64,000 nucleotides of DNA, from assembly GCA_963729995.1 (NCBI GenBank), contig CAVSPF010000003.1, positions 248,001 to 312,000 of the forward strand. Direction: 5' to 3'. This document shows, one piece after another, positions 24,708 to 33,602 of the stretch (positions are counted from its first letter, which is position 1; every line of letters starts with the position of its first letter). Source of the DNA: VRUE01 sp963729995. GTDB taxonomy: Bacteria; Actinomycetota; Thermoleophilia; Solirubrobacterales; 70-9. A program made the translations under genes and the position numbers. The notes below the pieces were generated by a model, which worked only from the letters and a program-made list of their open reading frames with translations, ran no database searches and was not told the DNA's origin.

Positions 24708-25585
24708 CCGCCCGGCGCCGACTCGTTCGCGTTCCGGCCTCGTCGGCAAACCTCGGCCCCGGCTATGACGTGATGGCCGCCGCCGTCGCGATTTACCTGG
24801 AGCTGGAGGTGGAGGAGGCCGGGGAGTTCTCCCTCGACCCGGGCGGGATGGACGTGCCGACCGGGCGCGACAACCTGATCGTGCGGGCCTTCGAGAGCCT
24901 GCACACGGCCGACGGGATCGCCTTCCGCCTGCGTGGCGGGATTCCGCTTGCCCGCGGCCTCGGTTCCAGCGCGGCGGCCATCGTCGCCGGCCTCGTCGCG
25001 GCCGACCACCTCTTCGAGCTCGCGCTCTCCAGGGAGGAGATGCTCGTACGCGCCGCCGAGCTGGAGGGCCACCCCGACAACGTCGCCGCGGCGATCTACG
25101 GCGGTTTCGTGATCTGCGGCAGCGATGACGAAGGTGTCCCGACCGCCGCCCGCTTCGACCCGCCCGGCGGCCTCGAGGGCATCGCGGTCATCCCCGGCGA
25201 AGAGGTCTCGACCGAGCGCGCCCGCGAGGCGATCCCGGCACAGGTGCCGCTGAGCGACGCGGTCGCCAACATATCGGCCGCCTCGCGGCTGGTCCTGGGG
25301 CTGAAGACCGCCGACCTCGACCTGATCGCGGCGGGCCTCGCCGACCGCGTCCACCAGCCGCGCCGCCGCGACCTCTACCCCCGCTCGATGGAGCTGGTCG
25401 AGGCCGCCACCGAGCTGGGCGCCCTTGGGGCGACGATCTCCGGCGCCGGGCCCACGGTTCTGGTCTGGACCACCTGGCAGGAGACCGGCGATGTCGTCGA
25501 GGAGCTGGAGCGCCGCTGCGCCGGCTGGGCCGAGGTCCGCCGCCTGCCCTTCACCCCCCACGGCGCCGACGTGCCGGAGCTGTAG
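24704..25585 (+). CDS. thrB: Homoserine kinase
   Basis: The product has 293 residues and a GTG start overlapping the thrC stop. It is a GHMP kinase: PASSANLGPGYDVMAAA at the N-terminus is the typical homoserine kinase opening, IPLARGLGSSAAAIVAGL is the ATP-binding loop, and GATISGAGPTVLVW is the C-terminal GHMP motif. It phosphorylates homoserine for threonine synthase. It is the last gene of the lysA-hom-thrC-thrB operon. Confidence 0.95.
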   Translation: MTARRRLVRVPASSANLGPGYDVMAAAVAIYLELEVEEAGEFSLDPGGMDVPTGRDNLIVRAFESLHTADGIAFRLRGGIPLARGLGSSAAAIVAGLVAADHLFELALSREEMLVRAAELEGHPDNVAAAIYGGFVICGSDDEGVPTAARFDPPGGLEGIAVIPGEEVSTERAREAIPAQVPLSDAVANISAASRLVLGLKTADLDLIAAGLADRVHQPRRRDLYPRSMELVEAATELGALGATISGAGPTVLVWTTWQETGDVVEELERRCAGWAEVRRLPFTPHGADVPEL

Positions 25586-25609
25586 CTGGCGGGGTCGCCG
25601 GGCCGGCGT

Positions 25610-25615
25610 TACCAT
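25610..25615 (+). promoter_or_regulatory. Leaderless-type -10 hexamer TACCAT for the PD40 protein gene
   Basis: TACCAT is followed by exactly six bases and then the GTG start at 25622, giving this gene its own promoter downstream of thrB. Confidence 0.5.
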
Positions 25616-25621
25616 CGTGGC

Positions 25622-26689
25622 GTGCCGGGCAAGCTGAGATGGGAGGCGGCGACCGTGGCGGCGGTCGTGGCGCTCGCGGTGCCGAGCATGGCGCAGGCGA
25701 CGCTCGTCTACGTTAAGAACCCTTCCCACCCGGCCGTATGGGCGGCGGCTGACGACGGGTCGGGAGCGCACCGCCTGGTCGCCGGCTCGAACCCGCGGGT
25801 CTCACCCGATGGTCGGGTCGTCGCCCTGCTGCACCAGGGGAAGGGGCGCAAAGCCCAACCAGAACTGGTCCTCGCACCCGCCGACGGCAGCGCGCCGGCC
25901 AGCACGCTAGCCACCGGCTGGCGCGAACCATCCGTCTTCAACTGGTCGCCCGATTCCAAGTCGGTGGTTGCGGTGCTCGGCCCCGAACTCGGGCCGAAGC
26001 GGCTGGTCTTGATCGACACCGTCACCGGCGCGCAGCGCACCGTCGCTCAGGGCTACTTCAGCGGCGTTAGCTTCTCCCCTGAACCCTCCTTGCCCCCTGG
26101 TCATGGGAGGCGCATGCCGCCGCGACTCGTCTACGCACGATCCGGAAGCGAAAGGTACCCGCCGCGCAGCGACATCTTCACCGCCTCGCTTGCCGGCGGC
26201 AAGCCGGTCCAGATCACCAAGGGCGGCAACTCGCTGGACCCGCTCTGGGGGCCGAACGGCAAGATCGTCTTCGTCAAGTTGCTCGGCGCAAAGCACCGGC
26301 GCTATGGGCCCAAGAACGAGCTTTACCTGATGGACCCGGGCGGCGAAAACGTGAGGCGACTGACGCATACCCACGTCGGCCCACTGTTGCAGGGCCTCAG
26401 CCCGACCGCCTGGTCAGCCGATGGCACCCGGCTCCTCGCCGAGTTCGGCGGCCAGGACACCAGCTACGCCGTCACCGTCGATCCGCAGACCGGCGCACAA
26501 CGGCCGGTAGCGAAGGCCGCCGAGCGAGGCCTGGTCGGCACCGCCCTCTCGGCCGACGGCAGCACGATCCTCGGCGCAACCGGTGGCTTCGAACCGGGCC
26601 CGGGCCACGACGCCGTCAGCATCCCCTACGGCGGCGGTGGGACGACGGTGCTCGCCCGCAACGCCTTCGAACCCGACTGGAGCCGCTGA
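25622..26689 (+). CDS. Secreted TolB/PD40-type beta-propeller protein
   Basis: The product has 355 residues and a GTG start. The signal peptide ends near PSMAQA (about residue 24). At least five WD40-like PD40 blades are visible as SPDGRVVALL, SPDSKSVVAVL, GPNGKIVFVK, SADGTRLLAEF and SADGSTILGAT, with DIFTASLAGG and ELYLMDPGGENVRRLT strands between. Such extracytoplasmic propellers usually mediate protein contacts. No enzymatic residues are recognisable. It is transcribed separately from the amino-acid operon. Confidence 0.8.
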   Translation: MPGKLRWEAATVAAVVALAVPSMAQATLVYVKNPSHPAVWAAADDGSGAHRLVAGSNPRVSPDGRVVALLHQGKGRKAQPELVLAPADGSAPASTLATGWREPSVFNWSPDSKSVVAVLGPELGPKRLVLIDTVTGAQRTVAQGYFSGVSFSPEPSLPPGHGRRMPPRLVYARSGSERYPPRSDIFTASLAGGKPVQITKGGNSLDPLWGPNGKIVFVKLLGAKHRRYGPKNELYLMDPGGENVRRLTHTHVGPLLQGLSPTAWSADGTRLLAEFGGQDTSYAVTVDPQTGAQRPVAKAAERGLVGTALSADGSTILGATGGFEPGPGHDAVSIPYGGGGTTVLARNAFEPDWSR

Positions 26690-26766
26690 GCGGCGCTCGG
26701 CGGGCGGTGGCGCCTCGGTGCGCCGGGAGGTATGGTCGCTGTCACGGGTCGCGAGAGGAGGGTGCG

Positions 26767-27141
26767 ATGGCGGACGGCTACACGATCAAGCACCGGGACG
26801 AGTTCGAGACGCTGGCGGGCTCGGGCGACTCGACCTGGAGGCTGGCGCGCAAGACGCTCGGCACCTCGGCGTTCGGTTTCAACCTCGTTGAGATCGCGCC
26901 CGGGGGGCAGATCCCCGAGCACGACGAGGCGGAGAGCGGCCAGCACGAGCTCTACGTGATCCTCGCGGGCGAGGCGACACTGCGGCTTGGGGGCGAGGAC
27001 CATCCGGCGCCGGCCGGCACCTTCGCCTCGATCGAGCCGCCGATCAGCCGCACCATCCTCAACCGTTCCGACGCACCGGTCACCGCGCTGCTGATCGGCG
27101 TTCATCCCTCCGGCGACTACACGCCGCCTTCCTTCGCCTAG
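26767..27141 (+). CDS. Small cupin-domain protein
   Basis: The product is 124 residues from the ATG at 26767, which has a GAGGAGG site. The single cupin barrel shows GFNLVEIAPGGQIPEHDEAESGQHELYVILAGEATLRLGGED and PAGTFASIEPPISRTILN. Possible metal ligands are the H of PEHDE and the H and E of QHELY. Function is unknown; such proteins can be isomerases, dioxygenases or sensors. A TATGGT hexamer at about 26731 may be its promoter. Confidence 0.75.
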   Translation: MADGYTIKHRDEFETLAGSGDSTWRLARKTLGTSAFGFNLVEIAPGGQIPEHDEAESGQHELYVILAGEATLRLGGEDHPAPAGTFASIEPPISRTILNRSDAPVTALLIGVHPSGDYTPPSFA

Positions 27142-27159
27142 ACGGTTGTGCCGGGTCCC

Positions 27160-27165
27160 TATAAT
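27160..27165 (+). promoter_or_regulatory. Consensus -10 box TATAAT of gltB
   Basis: A perfect TATAAT sits 62 bases before the gltB ATG at 27227, predicting a leader of about 55 bases. No good -35 is visible. It argues against the in-frame GTG at 27146, which lies upstream of this promoter. Confidence 0.6.
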
Positions 27166-27226
27166 GCGCCAACTCGTCAACCCGTCGCACGCCCGCTCGA
27201 AGAAGGCGTGGAAACCGGGAGGTTGG

Positions 27227-30200
27227 ATGTCCAAGCACCAGTCAGCGCCTGACGCGGTTCCGCGCCGCTACTCCGCCGAGCGGGCTTACCGCCCCCTCGT
27301 GTCCCCGCCCAGCGTGGAGGACAAGGACGCGTGTGCCATATACGCCACGGTTCGCAGGGACGCGACCCCGAGCCGGGCGCCGATCGAGCAGGCGATCCCC
27401 GCCCTCCAGAAGATGCTGCACCGGGCCGGCAGCGTCGACGGCGAGGGTGACGGCTGCGGGTTGCTGTTGGACCTCCCGCGCAAGCTCTGGGCCGAGGAGG
27501 TGCGAACGGACGGCCATGACCCCTCGCTCACCCTCGACAACGCCTTTGCGGTGGCACACGTCTTCATCGAACGCTCGCAGGATCGCGAGCGGGTGCAGCA
27601 CGATGCCCGCGAGCTGCTTGGACAGGGCGGCTTTCGCGTCCTCGCCGAGCGGATCGGCGCCGTCGACTCGACCGCGCTCGGTCCGACCGCACGCGAGGAG
27701 GAGCCGCACTTCTGGCAGGTGGCCGGCCTCGTCGCCGATGCCTCCCGCCGTGACCGAGTCCTCTTCGACCTCCAGATAGAGCTGGAGCGGCGGCTCGGTG
27801 TCCACGTGCCGTCGTTCTCGGCGACGACCTGCGTCTACAAGGTGATGGGCTCGCCGCACGTGCTTGGCGATTACTACCCGGACCTGCGCGACGAGCGCGC
27901 CGAGACGATCGGCTGCTTCGGCCACAACCGCTACTCGACCAACACCTGGCCCTCGTTCAGGCGCGTGCAGCCGTTCTCGGTGCTCGGTCATAACGGCGAG
28001 ATCAACACGATCGAGCAGTTGCGCCAGGAGGCGCGCATGCTCGGCATCCCGATCGAGCCGGGCTCCTCGGACTCGCAGGACCTCAACCGCACGATCGACA
28101 CGCTGGTCAGCCGGGACGGGCTCAGCCTCGCCGAGGCGATGGAGATGGTGGTTCCGCCGATCGTCGCCGAGATCCGCGCGCTCCCCGACGAGCTGCACCG
28201 CTTCTACATGTACCTGCGGCAGGCGATGGGCCCGTTCGCCCAGGGTCCGGTTGCGCTGATTGCCCGCCATGCCGACGAGTGCGTCTTCTCCGCAGATGCG
28301 CTTGGGCTGCGGCCCCTCTGGCAGATGGAAACGGCTGAGGACTTCATCTTCAGCTCCGAGCCGGGCGTCGTCTCGGTGGCCGAGATGGTCTCCGAGCCGA
28401 AGCCGCTCGCCCCCGGTGAGAAGGTGCTCGTTCAGATCGATCGCGAGCGCAAGCGCTCGACCCTGCACTCGCACGACGAGATGCTGCGGGTCGTCTGCGA
28501 CCGCTGGCTTGCCCGCAACGGCGCCGAGGTGGCGGGCCCCTACGACCGGGCGCTCGAAACGGGTGGGCCATTGGAGGGTGACGACGTGCCCGGCTACTCT
28601 CATGCCGGTCCCGAAGAGCCGGTCAAGGTGGTAGACCGCATCCTGGCCGGCTTCGGCTGGCAGCGAGACGACGTCAAGCTCGTCCAGCAGATGGCCTCGA
28701 ATGGCTCCGAGCCGATCGGATCGCTCGGTTACGACGGCCCCCTGGCAGCCCTCTCGCCCGAGCGCCAGAACCTGGCCGACTTCTTCAAGGAGACGGTCGC
28801 CGTGGTCACCAACCCGGCAATCGACCGTGAGCGCGAGGTCGAGCACTTCTCCACCCGCACCGTGTTTGGGCGCCGACCCTCGATTGAGGCTGTCGGCGAA
28901 ACCGCCGGCACGGTCGAGACCTCCTTCCCCGTGATCCTCGGTGGCCATCACGACATGGCGCCGCTCTCGGACACGACCTACCGTCGCATTGCGCGCGAGA
29001 ACCGCACCTATCTGCTCGAGGACCTCTGGGAGGAGTTCCGGGGCCGCGCGGGCGCCGTGGATATCTCGCTGCTCGAGTCGGAGACCACCCGGGGCGCGAT
29101 CGAGCGGATCAAGCAGGAGGCGGTGAAGAAGGTCCGCGACGGCGCCGAGCTCCTCGTGCTGACCGACCGCACCGTTTACGACGCCGACCGCCGCTACCTC
29201 GATCCGCACCTGGCCATCTCAGCCGTCGACCAGGCCCTGAAGCAGTTCCGGGTCGAGCCCGGTGAGGAGAACTTGCGCCGCCGCTGCGGCATCGTGCTGC
29301 GTTCGGCGGCGATCCGCAACGTCCACGACGTGATGCTGGCGCTGGGACTGGGCGCCAACGGCGTCTGTCCCTACACGATGGTCGAGGTCATCTGCGTCGA
29401 GGACTACGAGACCGACATCGGCAACCTCTGCGCGGCCCTGAAGAAGGGCATCGAGAAAGTGATCTCGACGATCGGGATCCACGAGGTGCGTGGCTACGCG
29501 CGCCAGTTCTCCTCGATCGGCGTCAAGCCCGAGCTGGCGGAGATCTTTCAGACCGAGTCATTCGCGGCCTCGGAATCAGGCGGTTTCGGATTCACCGACC
29601 TGGACGAGGACACCAACGAGCGAGCGCGGATCCTGGCCGGCGACGAGGACGGAAAGCCGGCGAAGACCTTCCGCTTCTATCCCAAGGTCTACAAGGCGGC
29701 GATCGCCACTGCCAATGGCTCCGGTTCCTATGAGGAGTACTCGGAGAAGGTGCGCGATCTGGAGCGCCAGAGCCCGATCTCGATGCGTCACATCATGGGC
29801 CTGAGAGGCGATCGCGTTCCGGTCGAGCCGGCGACGGTAGATGCCGGGGTGGGCCACCACGACTACCCGATCGTGATCTCTTCGATGAGCTTCGGCTCGC
29901 AGTCCGAGCCGGCCTTTCGTGCCTACGCGGAGGCTGCGAAGGCGATCAACATCCTCTGCGTCAACGGCGAGGGTGGCGAGATCCGCGACATGTACGGCCG
30001 CTACCGCAAGTGGCGAGGCCAGCAGGTCGCCTCAGGCCGCTTCGGGGTCTCGGCGGAGATGATCAACTCGTCCTACCTGGCCGAGATCAAGATCGGCCAG
30101 GGCGCCAAGCCCGGGGAGGGCGGCCACCTGCCCGGCAAGAAGGTCTCCGAGAAGGTCGCCGCGGCGCGCAACGCCTCGGCCGGCACCGACCTGATCTCGC

Positions 30201-31891
30201 CCTCCAACAACCACGATCTCTACTCGATCGAGGATCTCGCCGAGCTGATCGACGAGCTGAAGACGGTCAACCCCGATGTCCGTGTCTCGGTCAAGGTCCC
30301 GGTCGTTCCCAACATCGGCACGATCGGGCTGGGGATCGCCAAGGCGGGCGCCGACATCATCACCCTCTCGGGCTTCGAGGGGGGGACCGGCGCCGCTCGC
30401 CAGCACGCGCTGCGTCACGTCGGCCTGCCGTCGGACATCGGCACGCGCGCCGTGCACCGGGCGCTGATGGAGGCGGGGATTCGCAACCGCGTCGAGATCT
30501 GGGCGGACGGTGGCTACCGCACCGGCCACGACATCGTGAAGCTGCATTGCCTGGGCGCCAACAGGGTTGGCTTCGGCACGCTCGCGATGGTCAGCCTCGG
30601 CTGCACGATCTGCCGCGGCTGCCAGCTCGACACCTGTCACGTCGGCATCGCCACCCAGATCGAGACCGTCGAGCAGGCGCAGGAACACGGGCTCAAGAAG
30701 TTCACTCCCCAGGAAGTCGACCAGGCCGCCGAGAGCTGCGCCCGCTTCTTCACCGCGATGGGTGAGGAGGTCAAGGAGGTGGTGGCATCGCTCGGTTACG
30801 ACCGCGCCCAGGACCTGATCGGTCGCTACGACCTGCTCGAGCAGATCTCCCACACCGAGCGGATCGACCTCGCGCAGCTGATCACCCCGCTGGAGGAGTT
30901 CCTCGACCTGGAGCCCATTGACCTGCCGGTCGGCGAGGAGATCGCCGAGTCGAGAGCCGAGGCCGGCCTCGTGGTTGCCAGGCCGATTCGGATGGAGCCG
31001 AAGCAGGCTTCGGCCGAGATCGCCGCGCTGGCCGGCGACATCCGCCCCGGCCGCACCATGCACAGCGCGTTTCCGCGGCCAACCGATGCCCACGATCGTG
31101 TGCTGGGGACCGAGCTTGCTGGGGCAATCGCCCGCTCGCGCATTCTCGACGATGCGCCGGAGCCGGCTGACGACGTGCTGGCGAGCATCGCGTTCGATGG
31201 CGGCTCCGTCGCGGGTCAGGGTTTCGGGGCCTTCAACGCCCACGGCATCTCGATCCGGATCGAGGGGGGCGCCCAGGACGGCGTTGGCAAGGCGATGAGG
31301 GGCGGCATGATCTCGGTGCTGAAGGGCAAGGGCGTCAAGGGCAAGCGGCTCAACGGTTCGGTCGGCAAGTCCTTTGCCTACGGCGCCCAGCGTGGACGCC
31401 TCTTCGTCCAGGGATCGGCGGACTCGCGCTTCTGCATCCGTCTCTCCGGCGCCGACGTGGTGCTGGGTGGCGAGCCGGAGCATGAGATCGACGACAGCCG
31501 GGGCTGCATCGTCGACCGCGCCAACGCCAAGGGCTTTGCCTTCGAGTACATGACCTCGGGCCGGGCCGTCGTCCTCGGCGACGTCGGTCCGTGGGCCTGT
31601 GCCGGAATGACCGGTGGCCGCGTGTACGTCCGCCAGAACGCCTTCGGTATCGACCGCGAGGCGATTGAGAGGCGGCTCGGCGAGGGTGCCAAAGTGATGC
31701 TCGAGGAGCTCGATGCCGAGGGCCTCCTGGACGTGGAAGAACTCCTGACCCGCTACGCCGACGAGCTTTGCGCTACCGGCCAGGACGAGGAGGCAGACCG
31801 CGTCCTGGGTCTTGTTGCGAACGCGCCCGACAACTTCCTGATGATCGTTCCACACAAGGTCCAGGCTGACCCGAGCGTTTCGACCGAGTAG
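27227..31891 (+). CDS. gltB: Glutamate synthase large subunit (GltB-type)
   Basis: The product is 1554 residues from the ATG at 27227 (GGGAGG upstream). The N-terminal class II amidotransferase follows a 35-residue propeptide, with nucleophile C36 in KDACAIYA, then CFGHNRYSTNTWPSF and LGHNGEINT. The central domain is divergent. The FMN/synthase domain has SMSFGSQSEPA, GEGGHLPGKKV and LSGFEGGTGAA. The iron-sulfur loop reads CTICRGCQLDTC, which keeps the family's Cx5Cx4C pattern but adds a fourth cysteine. A GXGXG beta-helix (GGAQDGVGKAMRGGMISV) closes the protein. It makes glutamate from glutamine and 2-oxoglutarate. No gltD is adjacent, so the electron donor is uncertain. Confidence 0.92.
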   Translation: MSKHQSAPDAVPRRYSAERAYRPLVSPPSVEDKDACAIYATVRRDATPSRAPIEQAIPALQKMLHRAGSVDGEGDGCGLLLDLPRKLWAEEVRTDGHDPSLTLDNAFAVAHVFIERSQDRERVQHDARELLGQGGFRVLAERIGAVDSTALGPTAREEEPHFWQVAGLVADASRRDRVLFDLQIELERRLGVHVPSFSATTCVYKVMGSPHVLGDYYPDLRDERAETIGCFGHNRYSTNTWPSFRRVQPFSVLGHNGEINTIEQLRQEARMLGIPIEPGSSDSQDLNRTIDTLVSRDGLSLAEAMEMVVPPIVAEIRALPDELHRFYMYLRQAMGPFAQGPVALIARHADECVFSADALGLRPLWQMETAEDFIFSSEPGVVSVAEMVSEPKPLAPGEKVLVQIDRERKRSTLHSHDEMLRVVCDRWLARNGAEVAGPYDRALETGGPLEGDDVPGYSHAGPEEPVKVVDRILAGFGWQRDDVKLVQQMASNGSEPIGSLGYDGPLAALSPERQNLADFFKETVAVVTNPAIDREREVEHFSTRTVFGRRPSIEAVGETAGTVETSFPVILGGHHDMAPLSDTTYRRIARENRTYLLEDLWEEFRGRAGAVDISLLESETTRGAIERIKQEAVKKVRDGAELLVLTDRTVYDADRRYLDPHLAISAVDQALKQFRVEPGEENLRRRCGIVLRSAAIRNVHDVMLALGLGANGVCPYTMVEVICVEDYETDIGNLCAALKKGIEKVISTIGIHEVRGYARQFSSIGVKPELAEIFQTESFAASESGGFGFTDLDEDTNERARILAGDEDGKPAKTFRFYPKVYKAAIATANGSGSYEEYSEKVRDLERQSPISMRHIMGLRGDRVPVEPATVDAGVGHHDYPIVISSMSFGSQSEPAFRAYAEAAKAINILCVNGEGGEIRDMYGRYRKWRGQQVASGRFGVSAEMINSSYLAEIKIGQGAKPGEGGHLPGKKVSEKVAAARNASAGTDLISPSNNHDLYSIEDLAELIDELKTVNPDVRVSVKVPVVPNIGTIGLGIAKAGADIITLSGFEGGTGAARQHALRHVGLPSDIGTRAVHRALMEAGIRNRVEIWADGGYRTGHDIVKLHCLGANRVGFGTLAMVSLGCTICRGCQLDTCHVGIATQIETVEQAQEHGLKKFTPQEVDQAAESCARFFTAMGEEVKEVVASLGYDRAQDLIGRYDLLEQISHTERIDLAQLITPLEEFLDLEPIDLPVGEEIAESRAEAGLVVARPIRMEPKQASAEIAALAGDIRPGRTMHSAFPRPTDAHDRVLGTELAGAIARSRILDDAPEPADDVLASIAFDGGSVAGQGFGAFNAHGISIRIEGGAQDGVGKAMRGGMISVLKGKGVKGKRLNGSVGKSFAYGAQRGRLFVQGSADSRFCIRLSGADVVLGGEPEHEIDDSRGCIVDRANAKGFAFEYMTSGRAVVLGDVGPWACAGMTGGRVYVRQNAFGIDREAIERRLGEGAKVMLEELDAEGLLDVEELLTRYADELCATGQDEEADRVLGLVANAPDNFLMIVPHKVQADPSVSTE

Positions 31892-32314
31892 CTACCGGGT
31901 TCGGGTCAATAGATCGGCTATCGCTCGCACCTCGCGGAGCAGGCCGTCGAGCATTGCCTCGGTGTTGGTATGGATGCGCCACTCGGCGTATTTTCGGTCC
32001 TGCTCCGCCGCGTCCAGTCGGTGTTCCAGCTCGTGGGTCCGCTCGTCGAGCTTGGCGATGCGCCTGTCCAGGCGCTTCTCGCTCTTGCGCACGTGGCGTT
32101 TGACGTACCTGCGGGTTTCCTTGCGCAGGGCGTCCAGCTCGCGGCGAAGGTCGGGGTCATCGCCGCCCTCCTGCTCAGCCAGCATCTCCTCGACCCCGAT
32201 GCGCACCCGCTCGATCTCTTCGTGGAGCTGCTGACGGGCACGCTCCGCCGCAGCGGAGACAGCCGGGGTGGCAGAGGGGTCGGCTGGATCGTGGGCGGCG
32301 CTCACGTACCCCAT
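31892..32314 (-). CDS. Coiled-coil protein of unknown function
   Basis: The product has 140 residues, nearly all heptad-like helix from about 20 to 135, rich in Glu, Arg and Leu (ERARQQLHEEIERVRIGVEEML, RRELDALRKETRRYVKRH, DRRIAKLDERTHELEHRLDAAEQD). No cysteine, signal or membrane segment is present. Its stop codon abuts the gltB stop with no spacer. No function can be assigned. Confidence 0.65.
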   Translation of the reverse strand: MGYVSAAHDPADPSATPAVSAAAERARQQLHEEIERVRIGVEEMLAEQEGGDDPDLRRELDALRKETRRYVKRHVRKSEKRLDRRIAKLDERTHELEHRLDAAEQDRKYAEWRIHTNTEAMLDGLLREVRAIADLLTRTR

Positions 32315-32350
32315 GCTAGAGCCGGCTGCGGGCGGAACCGGGCGGGCCGC

Positions 32351-32926
32351 TCAGCGCTCGACGGCGAAGAGGTGGTAACGGCCGATCGTCAGCTCGTCGC
32401 CGTCGCTGAGCTTTTCCCACTCGACGAGCTCCCCGTTGACGAAGACCCCGTTGAGACTGCGGTCATCGAGCACCCGCAGCGATTCGTCGGATTCGGAGAC
32501 GACAAGGGCGTGACGGCGCGAGACGCTGGGGTGGTCGAGCCGTACGTCGGCGGCAACGCTGCGGCCAATGCGCGACCATCCGCGGTTGATCGGGAAGATC
32601 CGGACCTTCCCGTCGTCGTTGCGGCAGAGGAGGTAGCGGCCCGGCCTCGGCAGCTTCGCTCGCGCCTGCTCGAGCCAGCTGGGCGGCGTCGACTCGGCGG
32701 GGGCCGCAAACTCGGCCGTCGTGTCGCCGTGCTCCTGCATCGGCTCGAAGATCGAGTCGCGCCGGAAGATCGAGGCGCCGCAGCGTGGGCACTCGGGAAG
32801 GCGGTCGTTCTCGCGGAGCGAGAGCTGGGAGCCGCAGTCGAGGCAAAAGAATGTCCCCGATCCGGGAATCCTCCCGGTGGCGTACGTATCCGAAGCTGAG
32901 CTGGGGCTGAGACTGGTGGAGATGAT
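32351..32926 (-). CDS. Zinc-ribbon plus FHA-domain protein with no canonical start codon
   Basis: The C-terminal FHA domain (GWSRIGRSVAADVRLDHPSVSRRHAL, DDRSLNGVFVNGE) binds phosphothreonine peptides. The same frame continues upstream of the first ATG (32740) into a zinc ribbon, CLDCG and CPRCG, at about residues 28-49 of the extended protein. Back to the in-frame TAG at 32957-32959 there is no ATG, GTG or TTG. Two ATC codons (32926-32921) follow a good AAGGAG site. I place the start at the first ATC only because the ribbon must be included. An ATG start at 32740 would give a 129-residue FHA-only form. A sequencing error is the other explanation. Confidence 0.7.
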   Translation of the reverse strand: MISTSLSPSSASDTYATGRIPGSGTFFCLDCGSQLSLRENDRLPECPRCGASIFRRDSIFEPMQEHGDTTAEFAAPAESTPPSWLEQARAKLPRPGRYLLCRNDDGKVRIFPINRGWSRIGRSVAADVRLDHPSVSRRHALVVSESDESLRVLDDRSLNGVFVNGELVEWEKLSDGDELTIGRYHLFAVER

Positions 32927-33010
32927 GCTCCTTCCCGGCGCCTCCGAGAGGGGATGCTAGCGCGCGTGGTCAGCGGTCGCATCCGAAATTTGCCGTAGCC
33001 GGAAACCGGA

Positions 33011-33055
33011 GGGTCCGGTGACGAGACTAGATCGGGGTCCGGTGATGAGACTAGA
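33011..33055 (+). repeat. Tandem 21-base direct repeat in the SRPBCC promoter
   Basis: Copies lie at 33011-33031 and 33035-33055, 24 bases apart with one C/T difference, each opening GGGTCCGGTGA and ending ACTAGA. A third partial copy (GGGTCCGGT) starts at 33070, inside the gene. The second copy contributes to a TAGAAT -10 hexamer at 33052-33057. Confidence 0.6.
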
Positions 33056-33067
33056 ATCGCGCGGCCG

Positions 33068-33586
33068 ATGGGTCCGGTCAGCGCCGAGGTCGAGATCGAT
33101 GTCCCGCGGGAGCGGGTCTTCGACGTGATCGGCGACCTCGCGCGTAGGCCATCGTTCACCGACCACTTCGTCTCCGACTTCCATCTGACCAGGATCCAGT
33201 CCTCGGGTCTCGGCGCCGGAGCGCGATTTCGCTTCGCCGTGCCGCCCCGTCGCCTCTGGATGGACACGGCGATCGTCGAGCTGGAGGAGCCTCGCCGGAT
33301 CGTCGAGCGCGGCTGCGGCGGGCGGAGCAACCAGGTCCCGTCGACCACGGTCTGGCAGTTGCTGGAGAGCACCGGCTCGCTGACCGCGGTGCATGTCTCT
33401 CACTGGATCGAGTCGTCGCATCCGCTGGATAGGGCGCTGGAGGGTTTGGGAGGCACGTCGCTGTGGTACGAGCGTGCCTGGCGCGACGCCCTGCGGCGGC
33501 TGCGCGACCTGCTCGAGTCGGAGACAGCCCGGGAGGGACGCGTCGCGGTCGCCGGCGGCAGCCCTCATTCGACCGGCATCGCCTAA
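33068..33586 (+). CDS. SRPBCC (polyketide cyclase/START-like) family protein
   Basis: The product has 172 residues. It opens with SAEVEIDVPRERVFDVIGDLARRPSFTDHFVSDF, the typical helix-grip entry, and closes with a long amphipathic helix (LWYERAWRDALRRLRDLLE). These proteins bind hydrophobic ligands in a deep pocket. No ligand can be inferred. TAGAAT lies ten bases before the ATG, so the leader is at most a few bases. The promoter contains a tandem repeat. Confidence 0.75.
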   Translation: MGPVSAEVEIDVPRERVFDVIGDLARRPSFTDHFVSDFHLTRIQSSGLGAGARFRFAVPPRRLWMDTAIVELEEPRRIVERGCGGRSNQVPSTTVWQLLESTGSLTAVHVSHWIESSHPLDRALEGLGGTSLWYERAWRDALRRLRDLLESETAREGRVAVAGGSPHSTGIA

Positions 33587-33602
33587 TAGACTCCCGCCGC
33601 CG

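Noticed and set aside
27146..27226. The in-frame GTG at 27146 as gltB start
   Set aside because: A TATAAT promoter at 27160-27165 lies downstream of it, and the ATG at 27227 has GGGAGG and gives a propeptide of normal length.
30032..31855. A 607-codon minus-strand open frame inside gltB
   Set aside because: It is a codon-mirror shadow of the conserved gltB frame, with no known domain and no start signals. The same holds for 27242-29209.
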